From Rhizophagus clarus (taxonomy: Eukaryota; Glomeromycota; Glomeromycetes; Glomerales; Glomeraceae): a DNA stretch of 64,000 nucleotides. The DNA is taken from positions 496,001-560,000 of the forward strand of contig BLAL01000302.1 in the NCBI GenBank assembly GCA_015698045.1. Reading direction: 5' to 3'. The notes under the pieces were generated by a model that was not told where the DNA came from, did not search any database, and was given only the letters and a program-made list of their open reading frames with translations. Position numbers and translations under genes: made by a program. Positions 1 through 11,833 of this stretch are shown one piece after another (the first letter of the stretch is position 1; each line of letters begins with the position of its first letter).

Positions 1-2143
1 AAAGACATCACAAGTTACCGAAAACTGTAATTTTTGAACCGATAATGAAAACTGTAACATTTATTACGTCGATGTTATTAGGACTAGCTTTTCCTCATTT
101 GAAAATTTGGTTACCTCGAGTTTTAGCTAACCTTAGTCATATGCCAAGATTACTGGGTTCTTTTCGACAGTTGTTAACAGTTTGTCACGTAAGTTCTCAT
201 AGTGACAGACACGAACGAAAACTTGCGAAAACCCGAATGGAAGAATCGAATCCATCAAACCGTTTAATTCGCGCTAACAATGTGTGGAATTTAGCAATCA
301 TCGATAACATCAATTTTAAAGAGAAGAGTTTCAAGTTCGGTAATATATATGATGTTACGTGTGGTAACTCACATGCCACTCTGAGAATGGCCTTTCAAGC
401 CCAATTGCCAGTCGAAATAGAAACTAGTCCCAAACAAGTCATCGAGTTAACTGCTAATACTTCATTATTCGGGATGAATCAGAGTATTGATGAAATGTTA
501 AATATGTTTCAGAAGGTTATTTTTGATTTGTTAGATTTCAAAGAAATTGAAGGTGAATTAATTTACAAGACAAATTTTGATGCAGAAACTATCAAGCGCA
601 TTTTACTTACCAAATTAGAACCAGGATGTCTTGGTCCTTCTCCCAATGTTGTAATATTAGAGCCAGGAGCCAATCCGAATTCTGACGAAGAAATTTTGCA
701 TGTTTCTGAAATGTATAAGGAGGACTTTGTGATGAACAATCATTCCTTTTTAGATATCATAGCAGATGAGGCGATATTTCGTAGGTTAATCAAATGCCAG
801 GAGAAATGGCCAAATATAAGACCTCACTTGGGCCAATGGCACACGTCGAAGGACTTTTGTTCGGTTTTGATAGTCCTATTCTCTAGTTATGGATTATTAA
901 GTTTGGCGTCATGTTTGGGCGTTCGTTTCTTAGACAAATTTGAAGCTGCAGTCGATTATCGGTCAACTGCACGAGTATTGGATCTTTTATGGGTGGCGGT
1001 GGGGATAGCAATCAATATTTACATAAAAAAAATTGGAATATCACTTTCAGATATAATGGATGATGAAAATGATGCTCATGTTTGTCTCAAAGTATAGGAT
1101 ACCTTTATTTTATTAATTATATTGTATTTTATTTATTTTATTATTTATTTACAATTATGTAAAACTTACTTTATTACAATAAAAAGATATGGTACTTATA
1201 CTATAAATGGGCTGGTATCTGGAAAGTGCATCGGATGGGAATGCGCATAGGAAACTTTGGTCTGCAACGAAATTCATTATCTGCAGCGGCTCCACTTTAC
1301 GCAAGTGCAGCGAAATCCAACTATACGACAGCTATAGCCCATTATCTTAGCATCATAGCGGCTCACCCTAAATTAGAAGAAAGATTAAATTATTGTGGCG
1401 CCTTTAAAATTCCCCGCGATGTTAACGAAGATTCACGGCATATTTGTTTTGGCTTTGACGAAGCTCTGGAAACGTTTGGCGTAAGGTTCGTCAAACAAAA
1501 TGTTTATGGAAATATAATCGATGAGAAGAACCTTAGAGATCAGATAAAGTCTTCTCAGGACGAAAGAGAAAGGATAGACCTGTTAATGAGTGAGTACCTT
1601 AATGATTATGCAGTTTCATATAGTGAACGGGCTATAAAGTCATGCAAGAAATCTTTATGGGAGCTCGTGAATGACCTCATAACGGTTTTTGGAATGTCCG
1701 ACCCCTTATCACACCAACTATTCCAAGAATATACACCCACAGAAATGCACAAGCAAGGGCTTAGTAGACTGTTTGATTGTTATCCAAATGGTTTAGAACG
1801 AATTAAAGCAGTATACTGGCAAGAAGTTCTAAAGACAGAAGATAGAAATCCACAAGGTAGAAGGACAATAGGAGTTGTTAGAACGAAGGTGAAAGATTAT
1901 AATAGTAAGAAAAAGGCTGAGAAGAGAAAAATAGTGATTCCAGAACTTACACAGCCTGTACTAGAAGATTTAAATGAAACGCCACTTACCATCGAACCAC
2001 AATCTAAACGAAGAAAAACAGCAGGTGCCAGACATCGAACTACCGAAGATGAGACAGCAATTCTTTGTGCACTAAAAATATATAAAAATTACCTTCCGGA
2101 AGATGCTATTGGTTCCGTTCGTGAGAAATTGTCAGAAGTTTAG
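1..2143 (+). CDS. 5'-partial transposon-like gene with C-terminal homeodomain-like region cut by TAG
   Basis: The reading frame is open to the left window edge, so the gene starts upstream. Exon 1 runs to 1091 and exon 2 from 1187 to 2143. The 95-nt intron (GTATAG...AAAAG) joins in phase 0 and keeps conserved-looking text such as WKVHRMGMRIGNFGLQRN at the start of exon 2. The middle part (VWNLAIIDNINFKEKSFKFG, QWHTSKDFCSVLI) recalls a large repeated fungal family, possibly DUF6589-type; this is memory, not a search. The end is basic (QSKRRKTAGARHRTTEDE) and then reads like a homeodomain. TAG at 2141-2143 interrupts it, yet the same frame continues to TGA at 2195 with TVKKVREWWNYHKNKEL, which looks like the recognition helix. 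TGG to TAG would explain the break. It is probably a decaying transposon gene, although a shortened live gene is possible. Confidence 0.55.
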
Positions 2144-2197
2144 ACTGTTAAAAAGGTGCGAGAGTGGTGGAATTATCATAAGAACAAGGAATTGTGA

Positions 2198-3540
2198 AAA
2201 ATTGTAAATATTGGGCAGTGATAAATAAACAGTTTGCATTTGCAAACCGCTAAAATCAATCATTATCATCGTTTTTTTTATTTAGTTTGTTATAACAATA
2301 TAAAGAATAAATGCAATTCCTATAGGTTAACTAGTCGATAAAATAAAAATTTGCTATTTGCCTTAAAAGTTACTATCCTAACCACCTTTTTATGTCTAAA
2401 CATTTCGATTGCGCTTAAAAAAATACGTGTAATCATGCATTTAATACAGAATTTGGAAATCGTATAAACTTGCATCTCGGGTTGAAGTCAAAAAAAATAA
2501 GGAAAAGTTGACCATATGTAAAGTTTTTGTACAAAATGTCATACTATAAAAAAAAGCGTTGGAATAGATTGCCAGAAACCTCTAAATTGAAAAGTTCTTA
2601 AGGTTCTTTCGTTAATTATTTGAGCCAATATCACGTTGCATTAGACCATTCATTTTTGATTATTAGTATTACACAAAATTTCAATTAGTGATCGACAAGT
2701 GAATCGCCTTATCCTGACATGACCATTGATTGATAAGTCCCTGATATGTACCTGATAGAATTGATTTTGATCAGTGTTCCCGCCTATAACTAACTATCTG
2801 TTTCTAATGTACTAGTAACATAAACTAATGAGCTGTTCCAGCAAGTGCTTGATTTTCACCTTATTCAAATTACCCAATTGCTCATTGCCAGACTTGTGCA
2901 GTCTCTTGTTCGTATTAGGGGAAGTTGAATGTCAAGACGACTTCTAAGAAGGCGCTAGATTGAGTAAGTTAGTATTATTTTCTTTGTTGTTATTGTGAGA
3001 AAACTTGCGTGATCCAAGAGGCATGTAATTTGATTCAGTCACCACTGTGAAAGAGCTGGCCTTCTTGGAAAAAGAAGAGTTTGAGCCATTGACAATTATT
3101 TTGGGCTGTCATCTTGGCGAATAGAAGGACAGAGTAGAATGTTTACACCAAGATAATTCCATTTGATTCCACATCTGATTCTTAGCAAGTCTTCAGAATA
3201 ACATGTCCCATGTTGTGAAGTAGCCTATGAGAACCCTGGAACCATCCTGTTCTTTAATTATTTTGAAGGATTGGAGATTGCTTTCATTGAAAAAGGGGCT
3301 TCAGAAAATAGTGACTCAATCGTCATATCTGCAGGATGTTTGTGATTGCTGCCTGAAATTTTTTGCATTGTTTCTATTCAAAAAGAGACCAGGCTGCCAG
3401 AAACCATCACACAGGAAGAGAGTCAATGAAAACCGTCCAGTCACCATTATTGTAAGCTTTTAAACAATCATGATTGGGTGTGAGTCTAACTTTTGCTGTC
3501 TGGTATTTTTTCTGCACTCGCGTGCTGACAGATACCACTT
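2198..3540. other. No intact gene; moderate-GC degenerate sequence
   Basis: About 1.3 kb without a convincing open frame. From roughly 2500 the base composition is less AT-rich than the flanks. The minus strand contains stop-interrupted protein-like stretches (for example RVLIGYFTTWD near 3200-3240), which suggests a decayed coding sequence continuous with the remnant at 3545-4437. I cannot name the family. Confidence 0.35.
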
Positions 3541-3544
3541 TTCC

Positions 3545-4437
3545 TCATTTGTTAAATTTGCTGAGGAGTTGATAATTTGTCCATTTAACCAGAATGTCGT
3601 ATATCACTAGGTCTAAGGTGAGATTCTTGTCATTCTTCTTAGGTTGGTAACCTGTGATAATAAGGTTATTGTCTCCTGTACTACTCTCATTTTTACGTTT
3701 CTTAATATTAAGTGAAGCAATTTTATCATCACTTTGATCGCTATGCTTGGGAAAGGCAGATAGCTTTTGTTGGGGCTGTGAGAGTATGGGTTGATGTCTA
3801 TCAAGGGTAGAGCTAGGTGATGCAGTCGAAGAGAAGGATGTAGCAGTTTCCTGTAAGAATTTATTCTTTTTCACTTCTCTTGTTTCTTCAGCTTTTTCTT
3901 CTGATTCTTAGTCAAAACTGGTTTCCAGAAGGTAGAAGTTGTGTCAGAAGGAGGAGGAAGTGTATCAGCTGTAGACAAAGTTGATTGGTGCGAATAATCT
4001 ACATCCATTCCTAAATCTGGTAAATCTGCATGTGCATTAGGTATTTTCGCCTTGCCTTTGTTTGTTAGCTAGTTGATTTCTGATTGAAACTCTAATGCTT
4101 GCTACTCCAGTATTACATCCACTTCACATGCAATCTTGTCATAGGTGGGAAAAACTAGCTGTTCAAGAAGGATAGAGAAAGATCAGTAAGCCAATGAGAC
4201 TACAACGGTAGAAGCAACCACTTGTTGTTGGGAAGCTTTACGCTTGACTTTTGATAAGCCTGAGTCTAGTCGAAACTGGGGTATTTTGTTGAAAAGCTCA
4301 GCAGCAGCAGGTGTGGTCACAGTTATGCCTTCGTAAAGCTGAGGGAGTAAAGGTAAAGTTGTTTGAAAAAAGTCTATGTTTATTTTAAAAGAATTTGCAG
4401 TCGCTTCCTTAAGTATTTTTAGTATCTCAGTGTCCAT
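3545..4437 (-). pseudogene. Degenerate protein-coding remnant, unknown family
   Basis: The minus strand opens with an ATG at 4437 (MDTEILKILKEATANSFKI) and runs about 84 codons to a stop near 4183. Several stops follow. The frame then re-opens at 3874-3545 with a low-complexity, Ser/Gln/Lys-rich segment (SSTASPSSTLDRHQPILSQP, LNIKKRKNESSTGDNN). The pattern looks like the first open frame of a retroelement or a decayed nuclear protein, but no diagnostic motif such as a CCHC knuckle or reverse-transcriptase box is visible. The function is not recognised. Confidence 0.3.
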
Positions 4438-6763
4438 TTTCACAATGTAAAGTGGGGTATTATTAGTGGAAAATAGTGCAAAAATGCGAAAAAATAAATT
4501 TTTCTTTTTGCAAAAATTATGGCAGAATGCTCGCCAGGAAGAAATCTGAATACTGTATTGAATTTTAAAATAATTAATATTATATATTAAAATCATTTAA
4601 CTATGATAATTAATCTGAAATAAAATCTGATTTATAAAATATTAAATTTTACTAATAAAATTCAGTATATTATGATTATTTTAATCTAAGAGATTTGGTT
4701 TTGAAAAAAAAAATCTGAAATAGTAATAGATTCAGATTATTAAAAATCTAATATATTAAGATTATCTGTATATATTGTCTTATAGCTTTACTTTATATAA
4801 TAATATATATTCTATAATTAATAAAATTTAGTTAATCAAAGATTTTTTTTATATGTTAAAATCTGTTTTACATTAATAATATTTAAAGCTTAAATTTGGT
4901 AAATATTTTAATAGCTTATTCAATAAATATTTTAACATTACAGATATATTTATTCATTTTTAAATAAGATATCCAGTTTTACTTAAAAAAAATAAAATAT
5001 TCATTAAATATAATCTGAATATTTAGGATTTGATATAATTATAATATAATAAAATTAATTATAAATATAAAATATTTTAATAGTATATATAATAAAATAT
5101 TTTTTAAAAAAATTAAATTTAAAAAAAATAAAATATTTAATTACTAATCTGCTTATAGTAAAAAGTAAAAAATAATAATCATGAAATTTGCCATTTCCCA
5201 TATATGTAAGTTTATCAATATTTATTTAAATTTCTTAAAATTTTTACTAAAAAAACTTCAACATTTGATCTATTTTATTTATAATTATTATAAAGCTTAA
5301 AATTTTACAAATTTATTTTTAAATCCAAAAATATGAAAAAAAATATATAAAATCTACTATTTCCCTATAGATAAGTCTAATAATTTTTAATTAAGTCAGC
5401 TTAAAATTTTTTTTAAAAAAACTTTGACATTAGATTTCTTTTATTAAACTATTTAATATAATCCTTATGAAATTTAAAATTTTACAAGTAATTTTTAAAA
5501 GTTGCTAATTAGTATAATTTTAGCATAATTGGAAAAAATTGCCTCACTTTTTTTTGATTAATAAAAGTATTTGCTAAAAATCTAAAAATTTATATATAAA
5601 TACTTTTAAATATATATTACTTTAATTTTTTAAAAAAAGTAATTTGAAAAACACTAAATATTTTATAAATTGAGTTAATAACTTCTTTTTTTTTGGTGTT
5701 GAAATCATATATATATTTATTAGATTAGATAGGACTATATAGTAATCGCTTCTATTTTACATGTAATACTTCCAGCTGGGGTCAGTTTAAACATCCACCC
5801 ATTGAGTTAATAACTTCAAAATTTGCAAAAATTATAAAAAATTTAAGAAATTTTTGTTTTTTTTTTTTTTTTATTTTTTTATTTTCAAAGTTAGTAAATA
5901 ATTTTATAAGATGAAATTTTAAGAAATTTTAATATTAGTTCTTCTTAATAAAGTATATATTTCAAATATTTATACAGTATTTATTTTTAAATTATTAAGT
6001 AAAAAAAATTTTTTATTAATATTTCCCATTATATGCAAATTAACAATTAATCAAAAACATTATAATATAATAGAAATCAATGATAATATTAAGGATTACT
6101 TAAATTTTAATAAATATTAAAATACAGATGATAAAAATAATAATAATTTAGCTTTTAAAATTGGTGATTATAATTAAAATATATATAAAAAAGGTAAATC
6201 TAAATTATATAGTTAAATATGGAATTTTAGTAATAGATAATTTCATATTTATTAGAAAATAATATATGGATTTTTTATTGTAATTAGAAAATAAAAAATA
6301 GTAATAAATACAAATTTTAAATAAAAACTAAAAGACCAATAGAAAATATTATTTATTATTTAAATTATATTTACAGAATTAAAATTAAAATACAAAATTA
6401 AAGATTTACATTAATTAATTATAAAGAAAATAGATGAAATTAGATGTCTATGTTATTAATATTAAAAATAACAGCAAGTGCAACATTAATAATCTATTAT
6501 CTATATTTAAAGCTAACTGATCAATAAATGCATATTAAAAATTATCTTTATGAATAAGTAATTGAAGATGCATAAATTAATTAGCAAAGTAATACAGAAT
6601 TGCTGTATACTAATTTATTATTACTACAGTATTGTAAAATTGCAATTACTTTTCTTTTGCTATAATATTGAATCAAAAAATTGTTTTTATGGATATCCTG
6701 AATTAAAAGTTAATAGTAATATTGTTGAATAATATACATATATATATGAAAATTTTCATCTAA
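4438..6763. other. AT-rich gene-free tract
   Basis: About 2.3 kb of nearly pure A/T with homopolymer runs and no credible ORF. The only structured item recognised in it is the short retroposed insert at 5686-5800. Confidence 0.7.
5686..5800 (-). repeat. 115-bp SINE-like retroposed insert with 17-bp target-site duplication
   Basis: A 115-bp stretch of more balanced composition is flanked by two identical 17-bp copies of attgagttaataacttc, at 5669-5685 and 5801-5817. The insert begins with a run of nine T on the plus strand. Read on the minus strand it starts GGGTGGATGTTTAAACTGAC and ends in poly(A). A perfect direct repeat plus an A tail is the signature of LINE-machinery retroposition. I see no tRNA or 5S-like A/B box with certainty, so the source RNA is unknown. 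Confidence 0.75.
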
Positions 6764-7520
6764 CTAATCTTCCATTTTTACGTCATTCTCAAAATTCTTG
6801 CTTAAATCACCATTTGGTTGATTTCCGCCCAAAACACTTTCCATTTCCCAAATAGCTTCACTAACAACATCGTTTAATTGTAAAATTTTCGATTTTATCT
6901 TTTGCGTCCTAGTATTTAGTGCTTTTCGACGATTTTCATGTAATTGCATTAAAGTTTGCGTGTCATTTAACAAAAGAGTTGTTTTTAAATCATGCGTCAT
7001 TGTCAAAAGTGTTTCGCAAGCTCGCACCTTATTTAAAGTATAATATCTTTAAGTTATTGAAACCATTTTTTTAAAAAAACTAAAAATACAAAAATGTGAA
7101 TGAACGATACCAAATTTGCGGCTCTTAATTCAACTACAAAACCATCTAAAGAATTCCTATATTTATCTTTATCAACTTGCTTTAAGTTCAAATTTTCGGG
7201 GGGGGGGGAATATAACTCAATAATTTTACTTAAAAAAAAAAAATAAAAATAAAAAAAAAAAGATACCATACTTTATCTTCATTTCTACCAGGCACCTGAA
7301 AACCTGAACTTTTAACGATATCACGAAAACTTGATATAATTTGTTCAATTTCATTATCTAATTTTTTATTGTGTTCTTCTTCTACATTAGATAAAAAAGC
7401 ATTTTGTGAAGCTAATGTTGTTGTTTTTGTGCCTTCTATTGGTATTTGATTTATATTTAATGATAATGCTGATGTTATTGGAGCGTCAGTTAAAAATCTT
7501 GAGGGTCCTTGTCTTTGCAT
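6764..7520 (-). CDS. MED22: Mediator complex subunit 22
   Basis: Three exons on the minus strand: 7520-7272, 7179-7111 and 7027-6764, all joined in phase 0, giving 193 residues. The join restores the Med22/Surf5 core: IIDSF-like helix EIEQIISSFRDIVKSSG, then RNSLDGFVVELRAANL, then VRACETLLTMTHDLKTTLLLND. Med22 is a small alpha-helical head-module subunit of the Mediator coactivator that pairs with Med11 in the nucleus. Intron 1 (7180-7271) holds an unusual run of about ten C just ahead of the acceptor. The tail (LGGNQPNGDLSKNFENDVKMED) is polar and acidic. It lies head-to-head with the eIF3c pseudogene, and a decayed copy of its last exon lies 1.6 kb to the right. Confidence 0.88.
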
Positions 7521-7815
7521 TTTAAACTTATAAATTTACTTTCCAATTTGATTGATTTGATTGAAATATAAGATGATCACATGACCAAATAAAAATATTT
7601 ATCGTCAATTTTAGGAGTGAGAATACCTTCATTTTATTGGTAAGTCTTTATAAATATATATATTTATTTAATTACGAGGAAGCTGACTTGGAATGAAGGT
7701 TACAAGTATGTGATTCGAATATATTCGGTTTGTCGCCTTGTATTAGCATTTTTTCTTAAAAAAAAAAAAATAATTTAATATAATTAATTTATTTTAAACT
7801 AATTTGATATTAAAT
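7521..7815. promoter_or_regulatory. Divergent upstream region between MED22 and the eIF3c pseudogene
   Basis: 295 bp separate the MED22 start codon from the pseudogene start. The segment must hold the MED22 promoter. No TATA box or known factor site can be singled out; there is an A-rich run near 7758-7770. Confidence 0.4.
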
Positions 7816-8548
7816 ATGTCCAGGTTTTTCCGAGGTGGATCAAATAGCGAAATCAATTATGAGGAAATTATTTTATCAAATGAAGAAGAGGAGTCTAAAG
7901 TTGACCATATTTCTTCAGATTCATCTGGAGACAAAACAACAGCAGGTGTTATTACCAGAAATAGAAAATTCCTTAACGATGTAACGTCAGATTCTGAAGA
8001 ATTTGATTAAGGGAGGTTAAATCTGCGCTAAAGATAAGAAAATGCTCTTGAATCATCTGTTAAACCTATTGAAAATGCTAAAAAAATTAATAATTGGGTT
8101 GCTATGGTTGCTATTCAAGATGGTATGTGATGTTAACTCGAAATTTTTAAAGAATAAATTTCTGAAATTTATTTTATTTCATTAGAATTTGAAAGGTTAA
8201 GTAAAATCGTTACAAAGTCTTTTGGGTCAACTGAAATGTTGCGTGTATATATTAAAACGATCGCCACACTTGCTTACATTAATATCTGCCCAATTTGATT
8301 ATAATCCAAGTATGAGCAATTACATGAGTGTTGATATGTTGGATTGAGATTTTCTTGTACATATGATTAATTAGAATAGTTGTCAACTTTTGGCAACTTT
8401 GGAGGCAAATTCTCATCTTATAATTCATGGTCACGTTGAAGAAGAAGATAAAGAACCAGTTATAGAATCAGGGCAAGCATATGGCATACGTGGATCTATC
8501 GTTTCTTTCATTGATCGTTTAGGACAAATTTATTTCGAAAAAAAATAA
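7816..8548 (+). pseudogene. eIF3 subunit c (NIP1) pseudogene, N-terminal part
   Basis: The frame starts MSRFFRGGSNSEINYEEI with the acidic, Ser-rich N terminus typical of eIF3c (MSRFF, then SDSEEFD). TAA at 8008-8010 ends it after 64 codons. More stops follow in the matching continuation (ENALESSVKPIENAKKINNW, then WVAMVAIQD). An intron-like break follows, then EFERLSKIVTKSFGSTEM. Out-of-frame pieces of the conserved eIF3c core come next: ISAQFDYNPSMSNYM-like text and, near 8460-8548, ESGQAYGIRGSIVSFIDRL. At least four stops and a frameshift mean it cannot make eIF3c, and the rest of the roughly 850-residue protein is absent. An intact copy should exist elsewhere, since eIF3c is essential. 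Confidence 0.8.
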
Positions 8549-8595
8549 TTTGAATGAGAGTAGCAGAGTAGTAATGAGAAGATTGGAACATCTGT

Positions 8596-8756
8596 ACCAT
8601 TAGCTGATTTCTGTCCAAAACACTTTCGATTTCTAGCTTCTAACATCTTCATTTAATTGATTTCTAGCATTTAACGCTTTTCATGTAATAGTAGGTGTCA
8701 TTTAACAAGAATTGTTTTAAATCATTTATTATTGTCAAAAGTGTTTCGCAAGTTTG
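8596..8756 (-). pseudogene. Decayed duplicate of MED22 exon 3
   Basis: The plus-strand text here closely tracks the MED22 exon-3 region at about 6808-7020. Shared blocks in the same order are ccaaaacacttt, tttaattg, tttcatgtaat, gtgtcatttaacaa, tttaaatcat and attgtcaaaagtgtttcgca. Small deletions break the frame. It lies on the minus strand immediately 3' of the eIF3c pseudogene, so the pair looks like remains of a duplicated and rearranged MED22-eIF3c segment. Confidence 0.8.
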
Positions 8757-8899
8757 TAGGATAATTTCATTTAGGTTAATGTCCTAAACGACTTTTGTTA
8801 TTTTTATCAGATTATGCTTTTATGATAAACTACAGTCAATCTTATGATTCGAATTCATTATTTAAGATCGTAGTTGATACATGACAAATTTAAATAATT

Positions 8900-9823
8900 T
8901 TAAGATGAAATTCTCTGTTTCCTTTTATTTTTTAGAATTTCGTATATTGTCATGCTAATAGAGGAACTTGGCACCATCCATAGAACTCTAGCACCCATGC
9001 CTCTAGTAAAAGCACGCAATCCTCCTTCATTCTTATACATATTTTTCATGATCTTTAAAGGAGTTTCCTTACTGAAGGAAACTTGCCATCTAGTTTTTAT
9101 AATATCTAAAATGTTAGAAATAGAACCTGCAATCGAACACGCAATTGCTGAATTAATTAAATAGTCATTGCTCGTTAAGTTTCTCTCATTTTTTGTCCAT
9201 ATTTTAAATTTTTCATACAATACAAAATAAATCATTGTATGTGGTATGAAAACAACTAAAGATAATAAATATCCACGAAAAAAACCTTTAATTCCTTCAT
9301 TTTCTAAAATTAATTTTGACATTTGTAAAGTATTGATCCTAATTGTTCCATTGCTTGTACCATAAGTTTGTAATTTGCTTTTTAAAACTTCCATTGGAGT
9401 CCAAAATACTCCACTGCATATTTCTGCTATAGCTGCACTTGACATATGATTTAATGTGCTGGTATCTTTAATATTTAGTTTATGTGATAAAAAATATTTT
9501 GTTTTATCATAAACGAAAAGATAAGATGATAATGCTGGTATACCTAAACTTGCTGCTACTGCAAGCCCACTATAATAACTTTTAATCGGAGATTTTCGAA
9601 TTAATTGAATGAATAAATTATTAACTAATTTGCTGCCTGAACGTGATGTTGTGTTCGTTTGAAGACGAACGCGAATGGTGTCAACTGAAAGAATACGAAA
9701 GATGAACTTACTATCTTATTAAATAACGATAAAAGCATATCGTAAAAACTTACGAGGATGTGTACATAATCTGGAAATCACTGCAGCTACGCTTGAATCA
9801 ATTATATTCGTATTATCAGACAT
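8900..9823 (-). CDS. Mitochondrial carrier family (SLC25) protein
   Basis: Two exons, 9823-9754 and 9684-8900, joined in phase 1, give 284 residues. The splice completes the first carrier signature, CTHPLDTIRVRLQT (residues about 20-33). The second repeat has TPMEVLKSKLQT and the third SNILDIIKTRWQV. The family has three repeats of two transmembrane helices and exchanges metabolites across the inner mitochondrial membrane. The third signature lacks the usual Pro (N-I-L-D-I-I-K), which occurs in divergent members. The substrate cannot be told from sequence alone. About 640 bp upstream lies the 3' end of EAF7, and downstream lie the MED22/eIF3c relics. Confidence 0.88.
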
Positions 9824-10464
9824 TTTATAAATTTTTTTTGTTCACGAAAAAATGTCAAATGATTTATGTTAATCAGTAAAATCCGTTGATCGTTTCCATG
9901 ATTATTCGTCAGTTAAATTCAATCTATGACGTTCTTTAATTTCTCCACCACAGTAAAAAAAAAAAAAAAAAAAAAAAAATTGAATAATTCCCTGATTTGT
10001 GACTAGAATATAATCATCTGATTCAGAAACCGTACATACTTTATTCTATACAACAGTCTTCTATATCATCGCAATATATATATATTGCAAATAAATTTTG
10101 GTGGGTATTAGATTAATTGAAATACTAATAGTTAAAATAATTAACTATACTATAAATGGTTGGGGATCTACATAGTTTATTATAATTAGTTTGATTTTCA
10201 TTAACTTTGATTTTACTTTCTTTAACCATATTTTAGATCCTTTGGATCAAAATCATCTCAGCAAACATCTTTTCTCTTATAACTTATATTATATTATACA
10301 TATATAGTATATATATTCATGAAATATACAAATAAATCGAACAAAAAGCATAACATACATAACACATTACGTACATTAAACTAGGCAATTTTCAGAAATC
10401 CAGCCCTTATATGCCTAATCTATAAATTTTTTAATTGTGCAATGTATATATACTTATAAAAAAA
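9824..10464. other. Intergenic region with a long poly(A) run
   Basis: Upstream region of the carrier gene and downstream region of EAF7. It contains a run of about 26 A near 9955-9980 and TATATA repeats near 10073-10085. No gene is seen. Confidence 0.6.
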
Positions 10465-11408
10465 TTACTTTTGCTTTCTGCGACCACCACGTTTGGAAGG
10501 GCCAGTTGACGTTGGTATAGCATCCGATGTCTTTCTAGCCCTACCACGCTTTGCTGGTGCGGGTGTTCTTACAGTTTCAGAAGCATCTGATTTTCTTGCA
10601 TTCCTCGTTCTTCTGCTTTTCTTTGTATCTACATATTGTCAAAAAGAATAAAGTTTGAGTGAAAAATATAATAAAAAGATAAATTCTTACAATCAAACTG
10701 ATAATAACCTTCAGGTTCAGGTGAAGTTTCAATTGAAGCAGTATGTGAAGGAGTGGAAGAAGGTTCCCTTTTTCCTTTTTGAGATTTTGAAGGTGCTGGT
10801 GAGGGTGAAGCACCGCGTGAAGAACCGGCTTTTCGATGTTCAGCGATGAGGTTATAATATTCTTCCATAGGTAGAGTGAATTCTCCATGTGAACCATCCT
10901 CATCGCCTTCATCGTCAAATTCACGTTCCTAAAGATATAAACAATAATTAGTTAATGATATGAGAAAATTTATCGACGTGTACTTTTTACTTACTAATTC
11001 TTCAAGTTTTTCTATATTATAGTATTTACCAAATTGTTCCCATAGTTCTGGTATTGAACATTTTACCGGACTACTTGCGTTAAAGTCGCGATGTATGTTC
11101 ACCATACGAAAATGTCTATGAATACCTATAAATCAAAAAAAAAAAAAAAATTATAATAGTGACAGTAGTAACTAAAAGTAGTAGGTCTAATGCTTACCAA
11201 CTGGTCTATTCTTCGTAATGGCACGACAAAACTCTATTTCCATTACAGCATCCCATTCTACACGAGAACCAGACGCGGATCGTGAATGTCCTGCGACGGC
11301 ACTACTACCTGGTGCATCGCCAATCTGTTGATCTGACTCTCCAATTGCGGCGGAGCTTGAATCGATGGTTGACGATCGCGTTTGTTCTTTTAAATTGGCT
11401 TGAGGCAT
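10465..11408 (-). CDS. EAF7: NuA4 histone acetyltransferase subunit EAF7/MRGBP
   Basis: Four exons (11408-11198, 11125-10995, 10928-10691, 10628-10465) give 247 residues. The conserved Eaf7/MRGBP domain is built across exons 1-3: VEWDAVMEIEFCRAITKNRPVG, then IHRHFRMVNIHRDFN, IPELWEQFGKYYNIEKLEEL and EREFDDEGDE with TLPMEEYY. In the NuA4 complex this subunit forms the TINTIN module with Eaf3 and Eaf5 and helps H4/H2A acetylation. The N-terminal 45 residues are Ser/Ala-rich and probably disordered. The C terminus is basic and AT-hook-like (KRGRARKTSD, SKRGGRRKQK), suggesting DNA contact. It is divergent from DGAT2 over a 425-bp shared upstream region with CCAAT and CACGTG boxes. Confidence 0.9.
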
Positions 11409-11833
11409 GGTTCACTAAATATGAAGGTTAAACGATAAGGTAGAAGATATCAATGATATATATTGTCTATTAAGATATTAGCCTCGTGGAAAGTCTATTA
11501 GTTTGTTTATTTTTCGTCACGTTGATGATGAACCAATGTGAATGCGCAGTAGTCACGTGAAGCCCGGTTTTGGAAAATAAATAAAACATGAACCCCCTTT
11601 TTTATCGTTGATAATCACCTGCTTTTTACTCTTGTATGGACAATCATGAGATAGTTTACAGTTATCGATTGGTCAACATTCAAATCTGTATTACGATTAG
11701 CAAGATGCCCTTTTTATCTATAAAAAGTCTCGTTTTTTTAAAATAAAAAATTATTATAGAGATTAAAAAATTAAAAAATTTTAAATTAAAATAACATTCC
11801 TTTCTATTTATTATTCATCTTTTTTAAAGAATA
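11409..11833. promoter_or_regulatory. Bidirectional promoter EAF7/DGAT2 with CCAAT and TCACGTGA boxes
   Basis: 425 bp between two divergent start codons. A CCAAT box lies at 11533-11537 and a perfect palindrome TCACGTGA at 11553-11560. CACGTG is the classic E-box bound by bHLH factors, and CCAAT is bound by the HAP/NF-Y complex. The same pair recurs elsewhere in the window. Confidence 0.5.

Noticed and set aside
3227..3463. 78-codon plus-strand frame with Cys-rich text
   Set aside because: The opposite strand of the same region looks more like decayed coding sequence, and no zinc-binding spacing is conserved.
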